Below, one piece after another: positions 34,542 to 43,527 of a stretch of DNA of 64,000 nt. A model generated the notes under the pieces. That model was given only the letters and a program-made list of their open reading frames with translations. It searched no databases and was not told where the DNA came from. The position numbers and the translations under genes are program-made. Numbering within the stretch: position 1 is the first letter of the stretch; each line of letters opens with the position of its first letter. The stretch spans positions 124,001 through 188,000 of the forward strand of contig CP064979.1 in assembly GCA_016699575.1 (NCBI GenBank). Reading direction: 5' to 3'. This DNA comes from Flavobacteriales bacterium. GTDB lineage: Bacteria > Bacteroidota > Bacteroidia > Flavobacteriales_F > PHOS-HE28.

Positions 34542-34630
34542 GGGCCGCGCTCATGGCGACCTGTCGCACGGAAAGACCGGCCGCACGATGAAGGGTTTAC
34601 CGAAGGCCGCTCCCATCCCGGTCCGGCTTC

Positions 34631-34638
34631 TACATTCG
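34631..34638 (+). promoter_or_regulatory. -7-like element (TACATTCG) of the TPR-ribH operon
   Basis: TACATTCG, identical to the fabG motif, 52 bases before the ATG at 34691. Confidence 0.45.
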
Positions 34639-34690
34639 CGGCCGCTTTGCCGGGTACTATCCACCCGCGGACACTGAAGAACCGACCACC

Positions 34691-35368
34691 ATGGCCGAGA
34701 CCACGCAGCAGAAAGACCTCGATGTGAGCGAGGTGTACACCAAGACCGAACTGTTCGTCGATAAGAACAAGAAGCCACTGATGATCGGGGCTGGTGTGCT
34801 CGTGGCGATCGTGCTGGTTGTCATCGGGTACCAGCAGTTCGTGGTGAAGCCCAAGACGGCCCAAGCCTTGGAGGACATTTGGAAGGCCCAGTACTACTTC
34901 GAGATCGACAGCTTGGACCTCGCGCTGAACGGCGATGGCCAGTGGATGGGGTTCGAAGCGGTGGCGGATGAATACGGCAGCACCCCCACTGGCAAGCTGG
35001 CCCATGCGTACCTGGGTACCATTTATATGAAGAGGGAAGAATGGCAGGCCGCCATTGACCATTACGAACAGGCCGACGTGGACGACGACGTGATCCGCGT
35101 AATGGCCGTGGGCAACATGGGCGATTGTTACGTGGAGTTGAACGATATGGAGAATGCCGCGGCCCAGTTCGAGAAGGCGGCAGGTATGACCACCAGCGAC
35201 TTCACCACCCCGCTTTATTTGATGAAAGCAGGTATCGTGCACAAGCAGAACGGCAATTGGAAAGCCGCTGCCAAGGCTTTCCGTCGTGTGGTGACCGATT
35301 TCCCCAATAGCCCCGATGTGAACCAGGCACGCAAATACGCCGCCGAGGCCGAAGCGTTGGCGGGTTGA
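34691..35368 (+). CDS. Membrane-anchored TPR protein (YfgM-like)
   Basis: 225 residues. A cytosolic N-terminus, one membrane helix at about 30-50 (MIGAGVLVAIVLVVIGYQQF) and a periplasmic part with three to four TPR-like units (AYLGTIYMKREEWQAAIDHY, AVGNMGDCYVELNDMENAAA, MKAGIVHKQNGNWKAAAKAF). The topology matches YfgM, an ancillary SecYEG factor. It precedes ribH, an order common in Bacteroidota. Confidence 0.88.
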   Translation: MAETTQQKDLDVSEVYTKTELFVDKNKKPLMIGAGVLVAIVLVVIGYQQFVVKPKTAQALEDIWKAQYYFEIDSLDLALNGDGQWMGFEAVADEYGSTPTGKLAHAYLGTIYMKREEWQAAIDHYEQADVDDDVIRVMAVGNMGDCYVELNDMENAAAQFEKAAGMTTSDFTTPLYLMKAGIVHKQNGNWKAAAKAFRRVVTDFPNSPDVNQARKYAAEAEALAG

Positions 35369-35406
35369 CCGAGTTATGAGGTGGGGCTACATTGCGAGCC
35401 CCCACA

Positions 35407-35904
35407 ATGGCCACGAACAACCTCAGTCACTACGATCGTTCCTCAGTGCCTGATGCGCAGCACATGCGTGTCGGCATTGTTGTGAGCGAATGGAACAGCA
35501 GTATTACCAGCAAGCTGCTCGAAGGCGCGCGCACTACCCTTCTCGAGTGCGGCGTGCGCCAGGAGAACATCACCATTGAGCGTGCTCCGGGCAGTTTTGA
35601 ACTGGCGCTTGCGGCACAGTTCCTTTTGGACACGCTCCGCATTGACGGTGTCATTTGCCTGGGCAGTATCATCCGCGGTGAAACCCCGCACTTCGAGTTC
35701 GTATCGCAAGCATGTGCCAATGCCGTGGCCAGTTGCGGACTGCGCAATGGCCGCCCGGTGATATTCGGTGTTCTCACCGACGACACGGTGCAGCAGGCAG
35801 AGGCGCGCAGTGGCGGTGCTATGGGCAATAAGGGGGTGGATGCCGCGATCGCCTGCATCAAGATGGTGGACCTGCGCAAACGCATGCGCGAGACGAGCCG
35901 TTGA
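35407..35904 (+). CDS. ribH: 6,7-dimethyl-8-ribityllumazine synthase
   Basis: 165 residues from the ATG at 35407. Motifs: VGIVVSEWNSSIT, ERAPGSFELALAAQ, CLGSIIRGETPHFEFV (catalytic histidine after ETP), and GVLTDDTVQQAEARSG. Condenses ribityl-aminopyrimidine with dihydroxybutanone phosphate in riboflavin synthesis and assembles as pentamers or capsids. No other rib gene is nearby and no FMN riboswitch was recognised upstream. Confidence 0.96.
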   Translation: MATNNLSHYDRSSVPDAQHMRVGIVVSEWNSSITSKLLEGARTTLLECGVRQENITIERAPGSFELALAAQFLLDTLRIDGVICLGSIIRGETPHFEFVSQACANAVASCGLRNGRPVIFGVLTDDTVQQAEARSGGAMGNKGVDAAIACIKMVDLRKRMRETSR

Positions 35905-36011
35905 CCGGGACGGTGGATGGCGCGGTTGAAAACATCCATGACCTTTGACGGTGCAGCTGGCAGCCCCTCCGGTTACACTTGCACGGATCGCCTCACCAAA
36001 ATCCTCTGCGC

Positions 36012-36398
36012 ATGGCCATTCTGGTGACCAACAGTATTGCAGTTTCAGTTCAGGCGAAGTACGACCCACGCCACAGCAATCCGTCGGAGGGGCGCTACTT
36101 CTACGCCTACCGCGTCACCATTGCCAACCAAGGCCATCGCACCGTGCGCTTGCTGCGGCGCAAGTGGCACATCGTGGACAGCATGGCCGCTCCGCGCGAG
36201 GTGAAGGGGCCCGGCGTTGTGGGCGAAACACCTGTGCTGTTGCCGGGCCAGGAGTTCACCTACAGCAGCTTTTGCGACCTGCACAGCACCCTCGGCAGAA
36301 TGGAAGGTTGTTACACGATGCGGGATGAAGAGGACCTCTCGGAGTTCGAAGTGAACATTCCCTCCTTCGACCTCTTGTATTCCTGGCTCGCGAACTGA
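36012..36398 (+). CDS. apaG: ApaG domain protein
   Basis: 128 residues, the family's usual size. Contains YFYAYRVTIANQGHRTVRLLRRKWHI, GVVGETPVLLPGQEFTYSSF and the pattern MEGCYTMRDEE typical of ApaG, a fibronectin-type fold protein linked to Co2+/Mg2+ tolerance in enterobacteria, role in Bacteroidota unclear. Monocistronic by spacing. In many relatives apaG sits beside pruA; here the SulP-carbonic anhydrase block lies between them. Confidence 0.93.
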   Translation: MAILVTNSIAVSVQAKYDPRHSNPSEGRYFYAYRVTIANQGHRTVRLLRRKWHIVDSMAAPREVKGPGVVGETPVLLPGQEFTYSSFCDLHSTLGRMEGCYTMRDEEDLSEFEVNIPSFDLLYSWLAN

Positions 36399-36449
36399 GC
36401 CGCTGTTAAGATCTCTGATCCTACCTGTGTTCCGAACGATGGCACGGGG

Positions 36450-36457
36450 TAGTTTTG
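36450..36457 (+). promoter_or_regulatory. -7 element (TAGTTTTG), 9 bases before the start at 36467
   Basis: Exact TAnnTTTG in the context GGTAGTTTTGGC, the same twelve bases as at 52856-52867. Confidence 0.55.
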
Positions 36458-36466
36458 GCGCCCTCA

Positions 36467-36784
36467 ATGAAGCGCCTGTTCAAGCATAGCATCAGGAACC
36501 GTTGGACGCCTTTCATGCGTTCGATGGCCGTGCTGCTGGCCTTGAACCTGGCTTTGCTCCCACTGCTTTCGACCGCGAACACCACCATTGCACTGTTCGA
36601 GGAACGCGGCAATGAGGTACCCCCTGTGCTCGAAGAGGAGATCCTGAAGCATGCGTGCGAACTGCGCATTGCGCGTTCCTCGGACACCACATCCCGGTCG
36701 GTGCTGCTGCAATTGCACCAGTACCAGGACCGCATGCTGGACCACCCCGTACTGGAGGTGCCGCACCAGCCGCCCAGATCGTAG
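36467..36784 (+). CDS. Small exported protein of unknown function
   Basis: 105 residues from the ATG at 36467; a TTG at 36455 lies inside the promoter motif and is unlikely. A basic N-terminus and a hydrophobic segment (about 22-40, SMAVLLALNLALLPLLSTAN) look like a long signal peptide or anchor. The rest is charged, with two cysteine-free helices (EVPPVLEEEILKHA). No family recognised. It precedes the SulP gene by 82 bases. Confidence 0.55.
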   Translation: MKRLFKHSIRNRWTPFMRSMAVLLALNLALLPLLSTANTTIALFEERGNEVPPVLEEEILKHACELRIARSSDTTSRSVLLQLHQYQDRMLDHPVLEVPHQPPRS

Positions 36785-36866
36785 TAAGCCCTCGACCGGC
36801 GATAGCCGTTCTGACCAGCCCTGCGCTCGCTCAGCTGGCCCTGCTTACCACCATCATCCTTTTTCC

Positions 36867-38465
36867 ATGAAGAAACTGTTCAGTTCCTGGCGCAGCGATG
36901 TGCCGTCATCCATCGTCGTTTTCCTCGTTGCCCTGCCTCTTTGCCTCGGCATTGCTGTTGCCTCGGGCGCACCGCCCATGGCCGGCATCATAGCGGGGAT
37001 ATTGGGAGGCATCGTTGTCGGTTTCGCAAGTGGGTCTCCATTGGGGGTCAGTGGTCCAGCGGCAGGCCTTACCGCCATCGTGTCCATGGGGATCGAGGAA
37101 CTTGGGAGCTTCGAGTTGTTCCTGGGTGCTGTGGTCGTTTCCGGGATGTTCCAGATCCTGCTCGGGGCATTGCGTGCCGGCATCATCGCCTACTACTTCC
37201 CCAGTTCCGTCATTAAAGGGATGCTGGCAGGCATCGGTATCATCATCATCCTGAAACAGATCCCACATGCCTTGGGCGATGACAAGGACCCCATGGGCGA
37301 CGAGAGTTTCGACCAGCCGGACAAGCTGAACACCTTCCAAGAACTTTGGTCGGCCGTGCAGGACCCAACGATGGGTGCGGTCATCATTACGCTGGTGTGC
37401 TTGGGCCTCATGCTGTTGTGGGAGCGCCCCTTCATCCAGCGGAACAATTGGTTGCGCTATGTGCCCGGACCGTTGTTGGCGGTTTTCGCCGGTATCATTC
37501 TCGCTGCGGCCTTCAGCGGGTACCCCTCGCTCGCTATCGGCGCTGATCACTACGTTCCCCTGCCGGACCTCTCCGATCTCTCCTCGTTCGCGTTCCCGTC
37601 GTTCGCCGCATGGGACAGTGGGGCATTCTGGCGTATCGCTTTCACCATTGCCGTGGTGGCAAGCATCGAAACGTTGCTGTGCGTGGAAGCCACGGACAAA
37701 ATGGACCCACAAAAGCGCATCACACCGGCAAACCGCGAACTGTTCGCGCAGGGCACAGGCAACATGGTCAGTGGTCTGCTCGGCGGTTTGCCGCTCACAC
37801 AAGTGATCGTGAGAAGCTCGGCCAATATCCAGAGCGGTGGAAGAACGAAGCTCTCGGCCATTCTGCACGGCTTATGGTTGCTCATCTGCGTGGTTTCGAT
37901 CGCCGGGTTGCTGCGCATGGTGCCACTGGCCAGCCTTGCCGCCGTGCTCTTGCTCGTAGGTTACAAACTGGCCAAACCTTCCCTGTTCAAAGCCATGTGG
38001 GGCCAGGGGCCGGCGCAATTCGTTCCGTTCGTCGTCACTGTGGCTTTCATGGCCGTAACGAACGACCTGTTGCGGGGCGTTGCGCTCGGTCTGTCGCTCG
38101 CGTTCATCCACATCCTCTGGAAGAACTACCGGGTTCCTTTCCACTTCGACCGCGACAAGCACAAGACCGGGGAGCCTATCCGTATCCAGCTGAGCGAGGA
38201 TGTGACCTTCCTCAACAAGGCCGGGATCAAGCGCACCCTGAGCGAATTGCCCGATGGCGCCAGCGTCGTCATTGATGCCAGCCGCACCGTGGACCTCGAC
38301 CCGGACGTGGAGGAGATCATCAAGGATTTCACTACCGAAGCGAGCGCACGGGGCATTACCCTGGAGTGCAACGGCTTCGGCAAGAAGCGTTCGAAGCACA
38401 CGAAGACCCTGCTCCAAGAGGTGCTTCTCACCGCTCAACGTTCACTCACTGGAAAAAAGAACTGA
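36867..38465 (+). CDS. SulP-family anion transporter with STAS domain (probable bicarbonate or sulfate carrier)
   Basis: 532 residues from the ATG at 36867. About 10-12 membrane helices, with LPLCLGIAVASGAPPMAGIIAG near the N-terminus and the SulP segment LFAQGTGNMVSGLLGGLPLTQVIVRSSAN near 290-320. The C-terminal ~110 residues form a STAS domain (SEDVTFLNKAGIKRTLSELP, then VVIDASRTVDLDPDVEEII). Two beta-carbonic anhydrase genes follow directly, which points to bicarbonate as substrate, as in BicA-like systems. That is inferred from context. Confidence 0.93.
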   Translation: MKKLFSSWRSDVPSSIVVFLVALPLCLGIAVASGAPPMAGIIAGILGGIVVGFASGSPLGVSGPAAGLTAIVSMGIEELGSFELFLGAVVVSGMFQILLGALRAGIIAYYFPSSVIKGMLAGIGIIIILKQIPHALGDDKDPMGDESFDQPDKLNTFQELWSAVQDPTMGAVIITLVCLGLMLLWERPFIQRNNWLRYVPGPLLAVFAGIILAAAFSGYPSLAIGADHYVPLPDLSDLSSFAFPSFAAWDSGAFWRIAFTIAVVASIETLLCVEATDKMDPQKRITPANRELFAQGTGNMVSGLLGGLPLTQVIVRSSANIQSGGRTKLSAILHGLWLLICVVSIAGLLRMVPLASLAAVLLLVGYKLAKPSLFKAMWGQGPAQFVPFVVTVAFMAVTNDLLRGVALGLSLAFIHILWKNYRVPFHFDRDKHKTGEPIRIQLSEDVTFLNKAGIKRTLSELPDGASVVIDASRTVDLDPDVEEIIKDFTTEASARGITLECNGFGKKRSKHTKTLLQEVLLTAQRSLTGKKN

Positions 38466-38511
38466 ACAGCTGTCCCAGCGCGACGCGCCGGGCACGAACC
38501 CTAATTGGACA

Positions 38512-39144
38512 ATGAGAACACAGACCAAAGAGACCCAGGACCACCTGACGCCACAGAAGGCGCTGGAGATCCTCATGGAAGGCAACAAACGCTTCGTCAA
38601 CAACCTCAAGGCGAACCGCGATCTGCTCAAGCAGGTGAACGAAACCAGCACGGGGCAATTCCCGTTCGCGGCCGTTTTGAGCTGCATCGATAGCCGCACC
38701 AGCGCCGAGCTCATCTTCGACCAGGGCCTGGGCGACATCTTCAGCATCCGCATCGCAGGCAACTGCGTCAACGAGGACATCCTCGGCAGCATGGAGTTCG
38801 CCTGCAAAGTGGCGGGCTCCAAGTTGATCCTTGTGCTGGGGCACACGAAGTGCGGCGCCATCAAGGGAGCGTGCGACGATGTGCGCATGGGCAACCTCAC
38901 TGCACTGCTGAACAAGTTGCGCCCAGCGGTCGATGACACGACCACGAACGGTGCACGCAACAGCAGCAACGAGACGTTTGTTGAGGATGTAGCGTTGCGG
39001 AACGTTCAGTTGGCCGTGCAGCAGATCCCGGAGCGCAGCCCCATCATAAAAGAAATGATGGACAAGGGCGAGATCATCATTGCCGGTGCCCTGTACGATG
39101 TAAGCACGGGCCAAGTGGAAACTGTTCAGCCACTTCACGCATGA
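38512..39144 (+). CDS. Beta-carbonic anhydrase, copy 1
   Basis: 210 residues. Zinc and catalytic residues C58, D60 and R62 in SCIDSRTS, H111 and C114 in GHTKCGAIKGA. Reversibly hydrates CO2. No signal peptide, so cytosolic. It has a distinct segment VDDTTTNGARNSSNETF after the active site, as in the clade next to SulP transporters. Overlaps the second carbonic anhydrase by 4 bases (ATGA). Confidence 0.95.
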   Translation: MRTQTKETQDHLTPQKALEILMEGNKRFVNNLKANRDLLKQVNETSTGQFPFAAVLSCIDSRTSAELIFDQGLGDIFSIRIAGNCVNEDILGSMEFACKVAGSKLILVLGHTKCGAIKGACDDVRMGNLTALLNKLRPAVDDTTTNGARNSSNETFVEDVALRNVQLAVQQIPERSPIIKEMMDKGEIIIAGALYDVSTGQVETVQPLHA

Positions 39145-39806
39145 GCGACCATCTTCGCGCCATGCAACGCGATGACCAAGCCCTTCACAGCACGCTTCTG
39201 GCCAACAACCGGCAATGGAGCGAACGGATGCGCAAGGAGAACCCTGAGCTCTTCACGGAGCTGAGCAAGCACCAGCACCCGTTCTTCCTGTGGATCGGTT
39301 GTAGTGACAGTCGAGTGCCGCCGAACGAGATCACCGGCACCGTGCCCGGCGATATGTTCATCCACCGCAACATCGCCAACATGGTGGTTCACACCGACCT
39401 CAACCTCATGAGCGTGCTGGACTACGGGGTGAACGTCCTCAAGATCGACCACGTCATCGTTTGCGGGCACTACGGATGCGGCGGTGTGAAGGCGGCGATG
39501 GGGCCCGAATTCGGCGGCCCTGCCAGCAACTGGGTGCGTGAGATCCGCGACGTGATGCGATTCCACCATGGCGAGCTTATGGCCATCCATGATGAGGAAC
39601 GGCGTTTCGACAGGCTGGTGGAACTCAATGTGGCCGAACAGGTCTACGATCTGAGCCGGACGAGCGTGATCCGCGACGCGTGGTCGAATGGACGCAAAGT
39701 GCAGGTGCACGGCTGGGTCTACGGTCTGAGCGACGGTCTGATAAAAGACCTCGGGGTGACACGCACCCGGTTCGAGGAAGAAGACGGCGGTGTGGAGATG
39801 GCCTGA
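39141..39806 (+). CDS. Beta-carbonic anhydrase, copy 2 (Can-like)
   Basis: 221 residues. Active site C54, D56 and R58 in GCSDSRVPPNEITG, H110 and C113 in CGHYGCGGVKAAM. It resembles E. coli Can, with the FIHRNIANMVVHTDLNLMSVLDY stretch. It is clearly not a recent duplicate of copy 1: the two belong to different beta-class subgroups. Coupled by ATGA overlap, so both are made in step with the transporter. Confidence 0.96.
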   Translation: MSDHLRAMQRDDQALHSTLLANNRQWSERMRKENPELFTELSKHQHPFFLWIGCSDSRVPPNEITGTVPGDMFIHRNIANMVVHTDLNLMSVLDYGVNVLKIDHVIVCGHYGCGGVKAAMGPEFGGPASNWVREIRDVMRFHHGELMAIHDEERRFDRLVELNVAEQVYDLSRTSVIRDAWSNGRKVQVHGWVYGLSDGLIKDLGVTRTRFEEEDGGVEMA

Positions 39807-39812
39807 GCCGGG

Positions 39813-39820
39813 TAATTTCG
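39813..39820 (+). promoter_or_regulatory. -7-like element (TAATTTCG) of pruA
   Basis: TAATTTCG seven bases after the carbonic anhydrase stop, 68 bases before pruA; suggests pruA has its own promoter. Confidence 0.4.
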
Positions 39821-39888
39821 TCGGCGCACGTCATGTGTCCATGTGAGCCTGTGCTCATGTGCGCTTGAAAGATCAGACTGACCTGAAC

Positions 39889-41508
39889 ATGAGCTTCAAC
39901 GTCCCTCCTCCGAAGAACGAACCCGTCCTCTCGTACGCCCCCAACACCCCGGAGCGCACCGCCTTGCAAGCGGAAATGGACCGCCGCCTGCGCGCACGCA
40001 TTGATGCGCCCATGTGGATAGCGGGCCACGCGATCGAGACCAAGGATGTGCGGAAAATGAGCCCGCCACAAATGCATGCCCACAACCTTGGCAATGCGCA
40101 CTTCGGCGAGGCCAAGCACGTGCGTGCTGCCATCGACGCAGCGCTGAAGGCCAAACGCGATTGGGAGAACATGCCGTTCGAGGAGCGTGGTGCCATCATG
40201 CTGAAAGCAGCCGACCTCATCAGCGGCCCTTACCGTGCGCAGATCAATGCCGCCACCATGCTCGGACAAGGGAAGAACTGCTTCCAGGCCGAGATCGATG
40301 CGGCCTGTGAGTTCGCCGATTTCCTGCGCTTCAACGTGGCCTACGCGCAGCAGATCCACCGGGACCAGCCCATCTCCTCCCCCGGCGTTTGGAACCGCTT
40401 GGAATACCGCGCGCTCGAAGGCTTCGTGTTCGCGCTAACGCCGTTCAACTTCACCGCGATCGCCGGTAACCTACCGAGCAGCTGTGCCCTCATGGGCAAC
40501 ACCGTGGTGTGGAAGTGCGCCGACACACAGGCATACAGCGCGCAGGTGATCATGGAGATCTTCATGGCGGCCGGATTGCCCGCCGGTGTCATCAACCTCG
40601 TTCATGCTGACGGACCCACCACGGGCGACATCGTATTCAAGCACAAGGATTTTGCTGGCATACACTTCACCGGCAGCACGAAGGTGTTCCGCCATATCTG
40701 GCAGACCATCGGCAACAACCTGCCGCTCTACCGCAGCTATCCGCGCATCGTGGGTGAAACCGGCGGCAAGGATTTCGTGGTCGCACATCCCAGCGCCGAT
40801 GCCAAAGTGGTGGCCACCGCCCTGAGCCGTGGAGCCTTCGAGTTCCAGGGACAGAAGTGCAGCGCTGCCAGCCGCGCGTACATACCCGCCAACCTATGGC
40901 CCGATGTGAAGAAGGAACTCCTCGCCGATCTGGCCGACATGAAGATGGGCGACCCGCGCGACTTCCAGAACTTCATCGGCGCCGTGATCGATGAGCGCGC
41001 CTTCGACAAGATCAGCGGGTACATCGATGGGTTGAAGCAGGACAAGAAGAACGTGAAGATCATCGCCGGCGGCAAGTACGATAAGAAGGTCGGCTACTTC
41101 ATTGAACCTACCGTGGCTGAAACAAAGGACCCGAAGAGCAAGACCATGTGCGAAGAGATCTTCGGGCCGGTGCTCACGGTGTACGTGTACCCCGAAGGCA
41201 AGTGGAGCGAGACGCTGAAACTGGTCGACAGCACGGGCGAATACGCGCTGACGGGTGCAGTGATCAGCAACGATCGCGCGAGCATCATCGAAGCCCAGCA
41301 GGTGCTCCGGCACGCGGCGGGCAACTTCTACATCAACGACAAACCCACGGGCGCCGTGGTGGGCCAGCAGCCTTTCGGCGGGGCTCGCGGCAGTGGCACC
41401 AATGACAAGGCGGGCAGCTATCTCAACCTCATCCGCTGGGTAAGCCCACGCACCATCAAGGAGACCTTCGTGCCGCCCACGGACCACAGGTATCCGTTTT
41501 TGGGCTAA
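39889..41508 (+). CDS. pruA: L-glutamate gamma-semialdehyde dehydrogenase (PruA)
   Basis: 539 residues from the ATG at 39889. Aldehyde dehydrogenase superfamily: catalytic glutamate E290 in GETGGKD and nucleophile C324 in QGQKCSAASRAY, FTPFNF-like ALTPFNFTAIAGN, and QPFGGARGSGTNDKAG near the end. It oxidises glutamate semialdehyde to glutamate, the second step of proline breakdown. Length and the N-terminal extension match the stand-alone Bacteroidota/eukaryote form rather than bifunctional PutA. Proline dehydrogenase is not in the window. Confidence 0.96.
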   Translation: MSFNVPPPKNEPVLSYAPNTPERTALQAEMDRRLRARIDAPMWIAGHAIETKDVRKMSPPQMHAHNLGNAHFGEAKHVRAAIDAALKAKRDWENMPFEERGAIMLKAADLISGPYRAQINAATMLGQGKNCFQAEIDAACEFADFLRFNVAYAQQIHRDQPISSPGVWNRLEYRALEGFVFALTPFNFTAIAGNLPSSCALMGNTVVWKCADTQAYSAQVIMEIFMAAGLPAGVINLVHADGPTTGDIVFKHKDFAGIHFTGSTKVFRHIWQTIGNNLPLYRSYPRIVGETGGKDFVVAHPSADAKVVATALSRGAFEFQGQKCSAASRAYIPANLWPDVKKELLADLADMKMGDPRDFQNFIGAVIDERAFDKISGYIDGLKQDKKNVKIIAGGKYDKKVGYFIEPTVAETKDPKSKTMCEEIFGPVLTVYVYPEGKWSETLKLVDSTGEYALTGAVISNDRASIIEAQQVLRHAAGNFYINDKPTGAVVGQQPFGGARGSGTNDKAGSYLNLIRWVSPRTIKETFVPPTDHRYPFLG

Positions 41509-41520
41509 GGACCGTTCGGT

Positions 41521-41952
41521 ATGAGCAAGGAACACACATACACCAACGGCGAGGTCACCATTGTGTGGAAGGCCGATCTGTGCATCCATAGCCGCAAGTG
41601 CTGGCAGGGCTTGCCAGGTGTGTTCAAACCCGGCCAAAAACCCTGGATCCATCCGGACGGTGCCAGCACGGATGCCATCGTAGCCCAGGTAGCCCAATGT
41701 CCCAGTGGCGCGTTGAGCATCCGGCGGAACGCGGAGGCAACCTTACCGGAAGCGGCACCCGGAAAAACTGGCCGCACCGTTGTTGAAGTGACCAAGAACG
41801 GCCCTGTGCTCGTGAAGGCGGACTGCGAGATCACCCACAGCGACGGGCGCACGGAAACGAAGGAGAACATGATCGCGCTGTGCCGCTGCGGCGCCTCTGC
41901 CAACAAGCCCTTCTGCGACGGAAGTCACCGGAAGATCGGGTTCGAAGGATGA
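41521..41952 (+). CDS. Iron-sulfur protein: YjdI-type mono-cluster domain fused to a CDGSH domain
   Basis: 143 residues. N-terminal ~70 residues carry the YjdI/Fer4_19 pattern (VWKADLCIHSRKCWQGLPGVF, then QVAQCPSGALSI), with cysteines for a 4Fe-4S or 3Fe-4S cluster. The C-terminal part has the CDGSH-type 2Fe-2S motif CRCGASANKPFCDGSH. Both domains are thought to act in redox or cluster transfer. The fused arrangement is known in bacteria. It is 12 bases after pruA, so probably co-transcribed. Confidence 0.93.
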   Translation: MSKEHTYTNGEVTIVWKADLCIHSRKCWQGLPGVFKPGQKPWIHPDGASTDAIVAQVAQCPSGALSIRRNAEATLPEAAPGKTGRTVVEVTKNGPVLVKADCEITHSDGRTETKENMIALCRCGASANKPFCDGSHRKIGFEG

Positions 41953-42063
41953 CCGACCCCGGGTCCAACCGTTCACCGTGCACGAGCTGCCGTTCATGAG
42001 GCCGCTCAGGTCACTCGGCGAAGGCAGGGCCTAACTTGCGCGCCTACCAGAGAATTGCAGCGA

Positions 42064-43509
42064 ATGGCACCCCAGGACCAGCTCCGCGTACCGCTGAGCC
42101 CCGGCCAGAAGGCCCGTAGGATCAATCAGGACCGCGACCTGTACGGCACCTTCGCCGAGATCGGTGCGGGACAGGAAACGGTGCGCCACTTCTTCCGTGC
42201 AGGCGGGGCCAGCCAGACCATCGCCAAGGCGATGAGCGCCTACGACAAGGACTTCAGCAACGCCATCTACGGCAAGGAGCCCAACAACCGTTTCGTGTGC
42301 GAGAGCCGCTTGCGCAACATGCTCGGTCATGAATACGGGTTGATGGTTGAACGACTAAGCCGGAACGACCACCCCACCAAGAAGTTCTTCACCTACGCCA
42401 ATACGGTCGCCACCAGCACCTACGAGCGCCCGCACAGCGGCCACGGCTGGTTGGGTGTGCGCTTCCAGACGGCTGCCGATCGCCCCACCAGCGAAATGAT
42501 CATCCACGTGCGCTTGCACGACGCGGACATCAGCCTTCAGCAAGAGAGCGTCGGCGTTCTGGGCACGAACCTGCTCTATGGTTGCCTTTTCCAGCACAAC
42601 GATCCGGACGGCATCATGGACGCGTTGTATGACAACGTGAGCCGCCATGTGGTTGAGATCGACATGGTGCAGATGAACGGGCCCGACTTCGCACAGGTTG
42701 ACAACCGTTTGTTGAGCCTGCAGTTGGTGAAGCGTGGCTACACCGATGCCGTGATCTTCGGTCCCGATGGGCAGAACCTTCAAGCCAGCGAAGCACTGTA
42801 CCGCAAGAACATCCTGGCCATCCGCGGAAGCTTCCGACCGGTGACCAAGGTGAACATCGACATGATCATGAACGGCTACAACATGTTCATCAAGGAACAG
42901 CGTGTGGACCGTGCCAACCTGCAAGTGCTCTTCGAGATCACCCTCAGCAACCTGAAGGCCGATACCGGCGACATCGATGAAAAGGACTTCATCGACCGTG
43001 CCGATATCCTTTGCTCGCTGGGCCAAACGGTGCTCATCAGCAACTACCAGGAGTACTACAAGCTGGTGGAGTACTTCAGCCGCTACACGAAGAGCCGCAT
43101 GGGCCTCATCATGGGCGTCAACAACCTCATCGAAGTGTTCGACGAGAAGTACTACCGCCACCTGAACGGCGGTATGCTCGAAGCGTTCGGCATTCTCTTC
43201 ACCCGCGACCTGAAGATCTACGTCTATCCGAGCCGCGCACGGCAGGAGGACGAGATCATGACCACGGAGAACATGCCCGTGCACCCGCGCTTGAAACCAC
43301 TGTACGATTACCTACTGAGCAACAAACGGATGGTGGACATCGAAACGTTCGACCCGAACGTGCTCCACATCTTCAGCAAAGCGGTGCTGAACATGATACG
43401 CGATGCCGCACCCGGCTGGGAGAACATGGTGCCTCCGTACGTGGACAACATGATCAAGGACAACAAGTTGTTCGGGTACAGGCCCGTCAAGGAAGGCGCC
43501 AAAGCCTGA
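42064..43509 (+). CDS. Conserved cytosolic protein of unknown function (about 480-residue family)
   Basis: 481 residues from the ATG at 42064. Very conserved-looking N-terminus: KARRINQDRDLYGTFAEIGA, then GGASQTIAKAMSAYDKDFSN, AIYGKEPNNRFVCESRL and ANTVATSTYERPHSGHGWLG. I recall this family in Bacteroidota and cyanobacteria, sometimes labelled nicotinate-nucleotide adenylyltransferase; I see no nucleotidyltransferase fold to justify that name. No signal peptide or membrane helix. A weak TAACTTG motif lies about 30 bases upstream. Function unknown. Confidence 0.85.
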   Translation: MAPQDQLRVPLSPGQKARRINQDRDLYGTFAEIGAGQETVRHFFRAGGASQTIAKAMSAYDKDFSNAIYGKEPNNRFVCESRLRNMLGHEYGLMVERLSRNDHPTKKFFTYANTVATSTYERPHSGHGWLGVRFQTAADRPTSEMIIHVRLHDADISLQQESVGVLGTNLLYGCLFQHNDPDGIMDALYDNVSRHVVEIDMVQMNGPDFAQVDNRLLSLQLVKRGYTDAVIFGPDGQNLQASEALYRKNILAIRGSFRPVTKVNIDMIMNGYNMFIKEQRVDRANLQVLFEITLSNLKADTGDIDEKDFIDRADILCSLGQTVLISNYQEYYKLVEYFSRYTKSRMGLIMGVNNLIEVFDEKYYRHLNGGMLEAFGILFTRDLKIYVYPSRARQEDEIMTTENMPVHPRLKPLYDYLLSNKRMVDIETFDPNVLHIFSKAVLNMIRDAAPGWENMVPPYVDNMIKDNKLFGYRPVKEGAKA

Positions 43510-43527
43510 TCCGTTACCCGCGCGGCC

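Noticed and set aside
34520..35242. Upstream extension of the DUF1800 gene
   Set aside because: It overlaps the divergent TPR gene and has no family similarity; the ATG at 34519 starts the conserved DUF1800 N-terminus.
42400..42480. HSGH in the 481-residue protein as a nucleotidyltransferase HxGH motif
   Set aside because: It is not near the N-terminus and is not preceded by a Rossmann GGSFDPxxxGH-type context, so it is probably chance.
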